Source: DATJGF01 sp035495315 (GTDB lineage: Bacteria; Verrucomicrobiota; Verrucomicrobiia; Limisphaerales; UBA8199). From it: 60,646 bases of DNA. The translations under genes were made by a program, and so were the position numbers. Positions 8,881 through 15,527 of this stretch are shown here, one piece after another. The notes below the pieces were generated by a model that saw nothing but the letters and a program-made list of their open reading frames with translations, did no database searches and was not told the DNA's origin. The stretch covers positions 1-60,646 of the forward strand of contig DATJGF010000154.1 in the NCBI GenBank assembly GCA_035495315.1, in the 5' to 3' direction. Within the stretch, counting starts at the first letter, position 1; every line of letters begins with the position of its first letter.

Positions 8881-9054
8881 GCGGATAGGACGGATGAGAC
8901 TTATGGGAGACTGGTGGGGCGGATAAAGACTCTTGCGTGCGTCACACAAGCGTCCTGGAGCATGGCGAGCGTCCCAAGAAGGGTGGAGCGGCGCCGTATC
9001 AGCGCGTGGCTTGATTCCTTTGTGCCTTGTTCCAGCATTTCTCCTACCGTCTTT

Positions 9055-10893
9055 TTATTCGTGATAAGGTTGCACTTCCAGGAAGTTGAAAGTCTGCTCC
9101 TGGCCGAAGGTGGCGTCAGGTGGCTCGGGATTGGCCCAGTCGGAGACGGTCAGCTGTGCGGTGGGAGCTTTGGCGCGGAAGACTCGCCAATAATAGGTGA
9201 TGCCGACCGGGATCTTGGGTTCGGGAGTGGAAGCATAGACTTCGGTGAATGAACGTTTTGTATCGAGCTCCACATCATCAATGGTCACAGTTCCAGTGGA
9301 TTTGGTTTCCTCGATTTTCTTCGACTTCGGGTGGATCAAATCATCGTAATCGCAGGAGAACATCTCTAACGAATAAAGCCGGTCTGGTTCGAGGTCTTTA
9401 ATCCTTTGGGAAAAGGTGTTGCGCCCCTTGCGACTGCGTTTCATCCACAGAAACGTGTCGCCAATGTGTTCGGGATCAGCAGGCCGGCCGAGGCCCATGA
9501 ACCGTCCTTCGATCCGGCCATAGCGCGGGAAACTCTTCACGGCGATTGCCCCTTCTTCGGCGGCGTGCAGGGTCCAGCCTTCAGTTCCACTAGCAAAATC
9601 ACCGTTTTGTACGTGGGTCATGAAGAGGGGGTCACGGGTGAACATGTTGGTTTGGCCCTCGAGGGCATAATGGCGATAGAGCTTGCCGACGAACCGGACG
9701 GTTTCCTCATCGGCGAGCGTTGAGGTCCACCACTCGAGGCCGGCGACGCCGGCGAGCGCGGGATGATTGGCGGCCAGGTTCATTTGTTGGTCCATCCAGA
9801 CGTGGTAATCGACATTCGGCAATTTGTTCAAACCGCCGGGCGGCATGGAAAAGAGCCCAAACGCAATCACCATCTGGTTTTTGACGCCCGGCTCCCTGGC
9901 TTCCCAATCGGAAATGCCGTCGATAAAGAGTTGCAGCGCGTCTTGTGAGCCCTTCTCACTCGACATCTCGTGCAGGTACCGTTCCAGCGCGATGCGATAA
10001 TTGCAATTGAGAATGTTGCGGATGAAATTGGTGCCGATGACTTCCTGGTTCAGTTTTTTGCCACTACCGCCGAAATAGGCATAGACCATTTTGTTGGTAA
10101 AGCGCTGTCCAGCGCGTAATTGTTTGAGGGCTTCGCCGTAAAGGAGGTAATTCTGCTGTTCCTGTTCGAGTCTTTTCTGGCGTTCCTGGCTGAGGGGCCA
10201 CGTAACGGGATTGTTGACGATGAATTCGTCGATGATGATTCCGTCCAGGAACGGAGTCTTTTCCAAAGTGCTGCCCCAGAATTTGGTGTGCTCCTCGGCC
10301 GTTTTCGCCTGGCTGTCCACGCCGGTTTCGCCGACGAAGTGCCTGCCCTGACGGTGCCAGTCGTGGATCACCGAGTCCGAAAGCTGAAGGCTGCCGGGAA
10401 CGTGAAGCGTGGTGATATTCGGCAAAACATCCGCCTTGAGGAAATCCACGTCATAAACCCCAAAGGCCTTTATCTGCGGGTTATAGCCCAACCCGCAATG
10501 CATCAGCTCGGGGATCGCCCGCACCTCGATTTTTTCCAATTTGGCCGCACCGTCGCATTCCACTTGGATGGTGTGCTTTCCCTGGATAACAAAGCTCATT
10601 GCTTCCCGGCGCCACAAACCGGCAGAGTCCTGAACGGCAGCAGTTGGCTCGCGCAGCTCTTTGTCCACCAAGATTCGGACAGCTCCCTCGCCCTTGGATC
10701 TGAGACTAATGAAAATCCAACCATCGTTCGCGCGTGAAAACTGAAATGACTGGGTTGGGGTTGAGATTTTGGAGAGGTCGACCAGTTCAGAAACCAGATT
10801 GTTCAATCGCCGGCTGTGAGAAGATTCCTCCGCCGCGGCGCAGGCGGATAGCCCGGCGGCCAGCAGAATTGAACAGATGAATCGTGCGCTCAT
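9055..10893 (-). CDS. Secreted lipoprotein of unknown function, possibly a TIM-barrel hydrolase
   Basis: From the ATG at 10893 the 612-aa product has a lipoprotein signal peptide with lipobox LSAC (C18). A beta-rich segment follows to about residue 135 (VRILVDKEL, IQGKHTIQVECDGAAKLEKIEV), then a region that looks like a glycosidase-type barrel (DVLPNITTLHVPGSL, FLDGIIIDEFIVNNP, GVAGLEWWTSTLADEE), and a C-terminal beta-sandwich-like domain (GDFASGTEGWTLHAAEEG onward) resembling carbohydrate-binding modules. The acidic pair in IIIDEF would be a candidate catalytic site. No family is recognised with certainty. It lies 25 bases after the GH32 gene on the same strand, which suggests a joint role in polysaccharide use. 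A longer frame to 10983 has no signal peptide. Confidence 0.8.
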   Translation of the reverse strand: MSARFICSILLAAGLSACAAAEESSHSRRLNNLVSELVDLSKISTPTQSFQFSRANDGWIFISLRSKGEGAVRILVDKELREPTAAVQDSAGLWRREAMSFVIQGKHTIQVECDGAAKLEKIEVRAIPELMHCGLGYNPQIKAFGVYDVDFLKADVLPNITTLHVPGSLQLSDSVIHDWHRQGRHFVGETGVDSQAKTAEEHTKFWGSTLEKTPFLDGIIIDEFIVNNPVTWPLSQERQKRLEQEQQNYLLYGEALKQLRAGQRFTNKMVYAYFGGSGKKLNQEVIGTNFIRNILNCNYRIALERYLHEMSSEKGSQDALQLFIDGISDWEAREPGVKNQMVIAFGLFSMPPGGLNKLPNVDYHVWMDQQMNLAANHPALAGVAGLEWWTSTLADEETVRFVGKLYRHYALEGQTNMFTRDPLFMTHVQNGDFASGTEGWTLHAAEEGAIAVKSFPRYGRIEGRFMGLGRPADPEHIGDTFLWMKRSRKGRNTFSQRIKDLEPDRLYSLEMFSCDYDDLIHPKSKKIEETKSTGTVTIDDVELDTKRSFTEVYASTPEPKIPVGITYYWRVFRAKAPTAQLTVSDWANPEPPDATFGQEQTFNFLEVQPYHE

Positions 10894-10918
10894 GTGGATC
10901 GGGTTTACTGCTCCCGTG

Positions 10919-12391
10919 TTAGCGGTCCCAAATGCTTTGGATTGGCCACGCCTGAATGGACTTGAACCGCGCGGCGCCGCCATCGGATCGGAAACTGAGC
11001 GTGGGATTTGTCGCGAGGACCGGGATCGTTTTGGTCACTGAGACGACATCGTTGACAAGAACTTCCAAGACGGAACGATCGACGAAAACGTGAATCTTCA
11101 AATCACCGCTGGCTTTCGGCGTAGGCCAGGACACCTTCACGTCCATGACTGCTAGTTGTGTCGCGTCAAAATGCAGGACCACTGTGTGTGGCTCTTTCGT
11201 ATCACTTTCCAGTTTCATTTCGACCGCTTTGGCTTGCTGCGAATTAACCTCCGCCTCAATTTCCAGAGCATTGCTCTTGGGTAGCGTGACGCTCTTTTCA
11301 ACGCTCTCGCATTCAATTCCATGCCAGGCCTGGCCTTTTCCGCGTAGTTTTTTCAATTGCGATGCTGCGCTTTGCCGCAGCGATCCGTCGCGCGAAATGC
11401 TCAGTTCCCGTGGAATGGAGAGGCAGCCATTCCAACCATGCCCACTGGAAAACCCATTCACCCATCCCCAAACCAGACGCCGTCCATCCGCCAGCAACAT
11501 GGTATTCGGCGCATAAAAGTTGGGGCCATAATCCAGAAGCCCTCGCGAGCGCGGGCTGAACCTGCAGGTTTGAGAGTCAAAATCTCCGATAAAATATTGA
11601 ACCTTGCCGTACGGGGAGACGAACAGCACCCACTGGTTCCCGAGCTTGAAGAAGTTTGGGCATTCGGCGGTGGGCGCATCCGGGACCTGGAAGAGCACGC
11701 CGCGATAGGTCCAGCTCGTCAGAGCGGCGTTTTGAGCTTCGTAGATGTTGACCGAGGCCTGACCGTTCGTGGCCAAATGGCCGCCCGCTACCAGGAACGT
11801 CCTTTTACCTTCATGAAACACAAAGGGGTCGCGCCAATCATAGATCTTTCTCTCGCCATGAAGCGCTTCTGAAAGCACTGGATTGGCCGGCGACTTTTGC
11901 CAATGGATTAGATCATCGTCGCTCGTGGCAGCCCACTGTTCTGCATGGTCGAAGGCCGATTTACCGCGGGCAATGCTGGTGTAGAAAATCATTGGCTGGC
12001 CGAGGCCATTAATGGTGCAGGAGCCCGACCAAATCGCTTCTTCGTCTTTGTCGCCTGACGGTGCAAGGGCTATCGGCAGCTGTTCCCATTGGGCCAGGTC
12101 GCGGCTGCGGACGTGGCCCCAGAATTTCTGGCCGTCCTGGTCGCTGAAGGGGTGCAGTTGATAAAAGAGGTGATAGTAACCTTTGTGGAAGATGGGGCCG
12201 TTGGGATCGTTCACCCATTGGGCCGGCGAAGCGACATGAAAGATGGGTCGCGCGGGGTCGGCTTGCGCCCGAGGCGTCGCGGCCTGGACGGCGGCGGTTG
12301 CCCGTATCAGTGCTTCCTCAGCAGTTTCCGCGGGCGAAAAGATCGGAATTAGGGCTGACCCAAGCAGAACAAGTTGAAGAGTGGAATGCAT
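10919..12391 (-). CDS. Secreted GH32 beta-fructosidase (levanase/inulinase/invertase type)
   Basis: The enzyme would hydrolyse beta-fructosyl bonds in sucrose, inulin or levan. From the ATG at 12391 (490 aa) there is a signal peptide (MHSTLQLVLLGSALIPIFS), then the five-bladed propeller with the GH32 triad: D62 in WVNDPNG as nucleophile, D188 in WRDPF as transition-state stabiliser, and E243 in TAECPNF as acid/base. FYQLHPF and WSGSC are also typical. The C-terminal beta-sandwich ends with HVFVDRSVLEVLVND, the family's DRSS-like motif. Substrate length preference cannot be read from the sequence. Period-7 repeats lie just upstream of the start. Confidence 0.93.
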   Translation of the reverse strand: MHSTLQLVLLGSALIPIFSPAETAEEALIRATAAVQAATPRAQADPARPIFHVASPAQWVNDPNGPIFHKGYYHLFYQLHPFSDQDGQKFWGHVRSRDLAQWEQLPIALAPSGDKDEEAIWSGSCTINGLGQPMIFYTSIARGKSAFDHAEQWAATSDDDLIHWQKSPANPVLSEALHGERKIYDWRDPFVFHEGKRTFLVAGGHLATNGQASVNIYEAQNAALTSWTYRGVLFQVPDAPTAECPNFFKLGNQWVLFVSPYGKVQYFIGDFDSQTCRFSPRSRGLLDYGPNFYAPNTMLLADGRRLVWGWVNGFSSGHGWNGCLSIPRELSISRDGSLRQSAASQLKKLRGKGQAWHGIECESVEKSVTLPKSNALEIEAEVNSQQAKAVEMKLESDTKEPHTVVLHFDATQLAVMDVKVSWPTPKASGDLKIHVFVDRSVLEVLVNDVVSVTKTIPVLATNPTLSFRSDGGAARFKSIQAWPIQSIWDR

Positions 12392-12413
12392 GAACTTATG
12401 GTGCAGGGAAAAA

Positions 12414-12448
12414 TCCAAAGTCCAAAGTCCAAAGTCCAAGGACCAAGG
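12414..12448. repeat. Tandem 7-bp repeat, unit TCCAAAG
   Basis: Three exact copies of TCCAAAG (12414-12434) are followed in phase by TCCAAGG and ACCAAGG. The array lies between the HpcH/HpaI aldolase gene and the GH32 start, about 23 bases upstream of the GH32 ATG. Confidence 0.85.
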
Positions 12449-12475
12449 CCAGATGGAAATGGGAAAGAAAGAGGT

Positions 12476-13273
12476 TCAGTATTTGGCGACGGGCGCTTGG
12501 GTGGTTGAGAGGCCGAGGTCGCGGGCGACCTCCTGGGCTTTGCTCAGCATCATGCCAGCCTCGCTGGTGACGGCAATGAATTGGAATCCCTCGGCGATGC
12601 GGCCTTTCGCAGTGGCGATATCCGCAACATGAATGCCGGGGGCGATGCCGTGTTTTCGCGCTAACTTCAAGACATATGCGAGCGCATTTTTGAATTCGGG
12701 GTCATCGCTATCGAAGGCCGGCGGTTTGCCCATTGAATTGTGCAGATCGTTCGGACCAATGAAAACAACGTCAATGCCAGGTACACTCAGGATTTCGTCG
12801 GCTGCCTCGACGGCTTTGACGTGTTCCACCATGAGCACCACTAGAATCTCGTCGTTGGCATGGCGGTAATAGGTGGCCGGATCCGTTTCAAAATTGGCGG
12901 CGTGGAGTTGTCCACCGATTGAACGGTTTCCAAGCGGGGCGTAGCGGGCGGCGGCGACGGCGGCTTCGGCTTCTGCACGGGAGTTGACCATAGGGACGAC
13001 GATGCCCCAGGCGCCGGTGTCCAGGACACGCTTGATGTTTTCGCCTGTGTTCCAAGGCACCCGCGCGAGAGGTACTGAGCCGGCGGCAGAAACGATCGCG
13101 AACATGGTCGCGGCGGTTTCGAAATTGGTCGGAGTATGCTCGAGTTCGACGGTGAGCCAGTCGAAACCGACGCGGGTCATCAGGCGGGCCGCGAGAGGGT
13201 CAGGAAGCGTGAGCCAGGTACCTATGCTGGGTTGCCCCCGCCTCAGTTTGGCACGGACGTGATTTGTTTTCAT
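12476..13273 (-). CDS. HpcH/HpaI-family aldolase (first copy)
   Basis: Class II metal-dependent pyruvate aldolases of this family cleave 2-keto-3-deoxy sugar acids or 4-hydroxy-2-ketoacids (HpaI, GarL, YfaU types). The 265-aa protein has the expected barrel pattern: GTWLTLPDP, GFDWLTVELEHTP containing the catalytic histidine, PLARVPWN, GAWGIVVPMVNS, MVEHVKAVEAADEIL with a metal-ligand glutamate, and DVVFIGPNDLHNS with the metal-ligand aspartate. A paralogue lies at 19651-20466. The substrate is unknown; the neighbouring hydroxyacid dehydrogenase suggests sugar-acid breakdown. Two direct copies of the GTAGGAGACGACGTAAGGAG repeat lie upstream. Confidence 0.9.
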   Translation of the reverse strand: MKTNHVRAKLRRGQPSIGTWLTLPDPLAARLMTRVGFDWLTVELEHTPTNFETAATMFAIVSAAGSVPLARVPWNTGENIKRVLDTGAWGIVVPMVNSRAEAEAAVAAARYAPLGNRSIGGQLHAANFETDPATYYRHANDEILVVLMVEHVKAVEAADEILSVPGIDVVFIGPNDLHNSMGKPPAFDSDDPEFKNALAYVLKLARKHGIAPGIHVADIATAKGRIAEGFQFIAVTSEAGMMLSKAQEVARDLGLSTTQAPVAKY

Positions 13274-13323
13274 TCAGGGTTGGCGTTGTGGGAGCGTGCA
13301 TTTGTTCAGGCGCAGGTCGCGAA

Positions 13324-13427
13324 CTGCAGGAGACGACGTAACGAGACTGTAGGAGACGACGTAAGGAGACTCTGACAAGTTCTCGCAGGCCGAATCGATC
13401 GGAGCCTCCTTTACGTCGTCTCCTACA
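13324..13427. repeat. Cluster of three GTAGGAGACGACGTAAGGAG repeats, one inverted
   Basis: Two direct copies with a 23-base period occupy about 13324-13369 (the first has small changes), and an inverted copy lies at about 13405-13427, so the RNA could fold back on itself. The inverted copy ends 4 bases before the stop codon of the hydroxyacid dehydrogenase. Related copies are at 22882-22905, 47069-47092, 47300-47323 and 52341-52364. Confidence 0.9.
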
Positions 13428-13431
13428 AGGT

Positions 13432-14445
13432 TCATGGGCAGTGAAGGTTAAGGTTCGCTCTCAAATTGGGCGAGTCATAGACAGAGACATCGACGACGAA
13501 CCGAGGTTTGCGGCCATGCATCAGATCAACGATTGCTTGCGCGGCAGTGAGGCTGACTCGTTCCCCGGTTTCGCGGGCGAAGGAGGAGAAGTGTGGAGTG
13601 AGCAAGAGATTCGGAACGGAACGGAACGGATGGTCAGCGGCGAGAGGTTCGACGGTGAAAACGTCGAGAGCGGCGCCGGCGATCCAGCCCTCTTGCAGGG
13701 CCCGCGCCAGGGCGGCTTCATCAACCAGTGCGCCACGGGCGGTGTTAATCAGATACGCGGTGGGTTTCATGCTCCGCAGCTGTTTCTCACCGATGAGGCC
13801 GCGGTTTTCCGCGGTCAACGCCGCGTGCAGCGAGAGGAAGTCGCTCTCAGCGAGAAGTTCCGGCAGCGAGACATATTCGATCGGCCGGTCCGCCAATTGC
13901 GAACCACACCGTATGTCATGGGCTAAAAGCCGCATCCCGAAACCAGTCCCGCGGCGGGCCATCGCCTGGCCGATTCTCCCACAACCTAGAATGCCGAGGG
14001 TCTTTCCGAACACATCAGTGCCCCAGGCAGCTTCCCATTTGCCCTGGGTCATGCGGGCGTGACCGATATGCACGCGCCGCGCCAGACTCAACAAGAGGGC
14101 GAAGGCGAAGTCGGCGACAGTTTCATTGAGCAGCCCTGGTGTATAAGCGACAACGATTCCTTGCGCGGTCGCCGCGAGAACATCGATCGCATCATAGCCA
14201 ACTCCCCATCTTGAGATGATTTTGAGCTGGGCGGCTTCGGGTGAAGACAGCACTTCGCGCGTGAATTTGTCCATGCTGGCCAAGACCGCGTGATGATCAC
14301 GTAAGAGCGGGCGTAGTGCATCGGCTGGATATGGTCCGAATCTGGCAGGGAGCGTGATTTCACAACCCGCCTCTCGCAAAAGCTGCAAGGCCGAGTGACC
14401 GACCTCATTAAGTGTGCGAGCGGTGATCAGGACTTTCCAGGACAT
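13432..14445 (-). CDS. D-2-hydroxyacid dehydrogenase (phosphoglycerate dehydrogenase-like)
   Basis: This is an NAD(P)-dependent oxidoreductase of the D-isomer-specific family, interconverting 2-hydroxyacids and 2-ketoacids. From the ATG at 14445 it is 337 aa. The Rossmann glycine motif GCGRIG is at 154-159, and the catalytic residues are R237 in NTARG, E266 in VFTVEPL and H285 in TPHFSSF. No ACT or other C-terminal regulatory domain is present, so it is unlikely to be the main SerA. It stands between an HpcH/HpaI aldolase and a glycerophosphodiesterase on the same strand; the aldolase neighbour suggests handling of a hydroxypyruvate-like product, which is inference. Confidence 0.9.
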   Translation of the reverse strand: MSWKVLITARTLNEVGHSALQLLREAGCEITLPARFGPYPADALRPLLRDHHAVLASMDKFTREVLSSPEAAQLKIISRWGVGYDAIDVLAATAQGIVVAYTPGLLNETVADFAFALLLSLARRVHIGHARMTQGKWEAAWGTDVFGKTLGILGCGRIGQAMARRGTGFGMRLLAHDIRCGSQLADRPIEYVSLPELLAESDFLSLHAALTAENRGLIGEKQLRSMKPTAYLINTARGALVDEAALARALQEGWIAGAALDVFTVEPLAADHPFRSVPNLLLTPHFSSFARETGERVSLTAAQAIVDLMHGRKPRFVVDVSVYDSPNLRANLNLHCP

Positions 14446-14465
14446 GCAGAGAGTGTAGCGGGCGA

Positions 14466-14501
14466 AGTCCAAAGTCCAAGGTTCAAAGGTTCAAAGTCCA
14501 A
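14466..14501. repeat. Tandem 7-bp repeat, units AGTCCAA and GGTTCAA
   Basis: Five units lie in tandem just upstream of the hydroxyacid dehydrogenase start (AGTCCAA twice, GGTTCAA twice with one extra base between them, AGTCCAA once). The core resembles the array upstream of GH32. Confidence 0.8.
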
Positions 14502-14533
14502 AGTAGCAATAAGGTCGCGGCGGAGGGCAGCAC

Positions 14534-14570
14534 CAATGAGAAATGAACAAATGACAAATGACGAATAACA
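14534..14570. repeat. Tandem 7-bp repeat, unit AAATGAC
   Basis: Units of the form AATGAGA, AATGAAC and AAATGAC (twice) run in phase. A second core thus occurs within 40 bases of the preceding array, between the dehydrogenase and the glycerophosphodiesterase genes. Confidence 0.65.
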
Positions 14571-14597
14571 GAGGAACAGGAGGTAGCAACTGCGGGG

Positions 14598-15404
14598 CTA
14601 TCGGAGCTGATGCTGTTTTAGCCAGGCGATGAGAGTTTCCGGGTGGTCGGTCTGAACGCCGTTTACGCCGATGGCGAGCACTCGGTTGAAGTAAGCATCG
14701 TCTTCATGGTCGTTTTGGATGTCCGGCCAAACTTTGACACCGGCCCGGTTCAGGGCGGTAACGGTTTCGCGAGAGTAGGTTTGCCAGGAGTCGTCGAGCA
14801 CTTCGATATGATCCTTTTGTGCAAAAGCGACAAACTCCGCGGGCTTCCTCAGATTGTCTGGAGGAGAGACAATGAGCGGCAGCTCGGGTGCGACGCGATG
14901 CCATTCGGGAACGGATCCGATACCGTCATAAACCAAAATCTGGCTCGTAACCCCGGCATCACGAATGGCTCTAGCCACAGCGGCGCGATCACCATCCTTG
15001 AAGTCCAGGTAAATATTGATACGTGCCTTGATGAGTGTGAGGACTTCTTCGAAGGTGGGCACCCGATCGGCTGGGATTTGCGGCCTGCGCGTGTCCCGCA
15101 CGCTCAATTTGCGGATCTGGGCGAGTGTGAGTTGATTTACCTGGCCATGACCATCAGTCATCCGCTCAACATTCCGATCGTGCATTAAAACGTGGTGACC
15201 GTCCAAAGTCCGGCGGATGTCGATCTCGGCGTAATCTGATCCCGCGTCAATAGCGTGTTGAAGAGCTGTCAGGGTGTTTTCGTGAGCATGGGCATGGTTG
15301 CCGCGATGAGCGATCACGATGAAGTTGTGGCGGGGTTGGGGAAGCTCGGCTGAACCCCCGAGGCATGGACAAAGTAAAAGCACGAGATAGGACGAGGGCT
15401 TCAT
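14598..15404 (-). CDS. Secreted glycerophosphodiester phosphodiesterase
   Basis: The enzyme hydrolyses glycerophosphodiesters to glycerol-3-phosphate and an alcohol. From the ATG at 15404 (268 aa) there is an N-terminal signal segment (SSYLVLLLCPCLGGSA), so the enzyme is exported and may be anchored. The GDPD barrel shows H33-R34 in IAHRG, E42 in HENTL, the pair E60 and D62 in AEIDIRR, and H75 in LMHDRN, the catalytic and calcium-binding positions of the family. The motif IDFKD-like LDFKDGD and the C-terminal NGVQTDHPETLIAWL are also typical. An OPA-family transporter gene of glycerol-3-phosphate type lies about 13 kb away; a link is speculative. Confidence 0.92.
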   Translation of the reverse strand: MKPSSYLVLLLCPCLGGSAELPQPRHNFIVIAHRGNHAHAHENTLTALQHAIDAGSDYAEIDIRRTLDGHHVLMHDRNVERMTDGHGQVNQLTLAQIRKLSVRDTRRPQIPADRVPTFEEVLTLIKARINIYLDFKDGDRAAVARAIRDAGVTSQILVYDGIGSVPEWHRVAPELPLIVSPPDNLRKPAEFVAFAQKDHIEVLDDSWQTYSRETVTALNRAGVKVWPDIQNDHEDDAYFNRVLAIGVNGVQTDHPETLIAWLKQHQLR

Positions 15405-15459
15405 GGCAGAATTGTGACTTGAATTGAGTCGTTGCGCAAGCGGAGGTGGGCGGAACAAG

Positions 15460-15515
15460 GAATAACGAATGGTGAATGATAATTGACAACCGACGACTGA
15501 CGACTGACAAGTGAC
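15460..15515. repeat. Tandem 7-bp-phased repeat, ACTGACG-like
   Basis: Eight successive 7-base units (from AATAACG through ATTGACA and ACTGACG to AGTGACG) stay in register although few are identical. The array lies between the PVC cytochrome stop and the glycerophosphodiesterase start. Confidence 0.75.
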
Positions 15516-15527
15516 GCCTTGCAGAGA

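Noticed and set aside
12414..12448. Possible iteron-type replication origin at heptamer repeats
   Set aside because: Unit sequence changes between loci, there is no DnaA-box cluster or replication gene nearby, and similar arrays occur at ten places.
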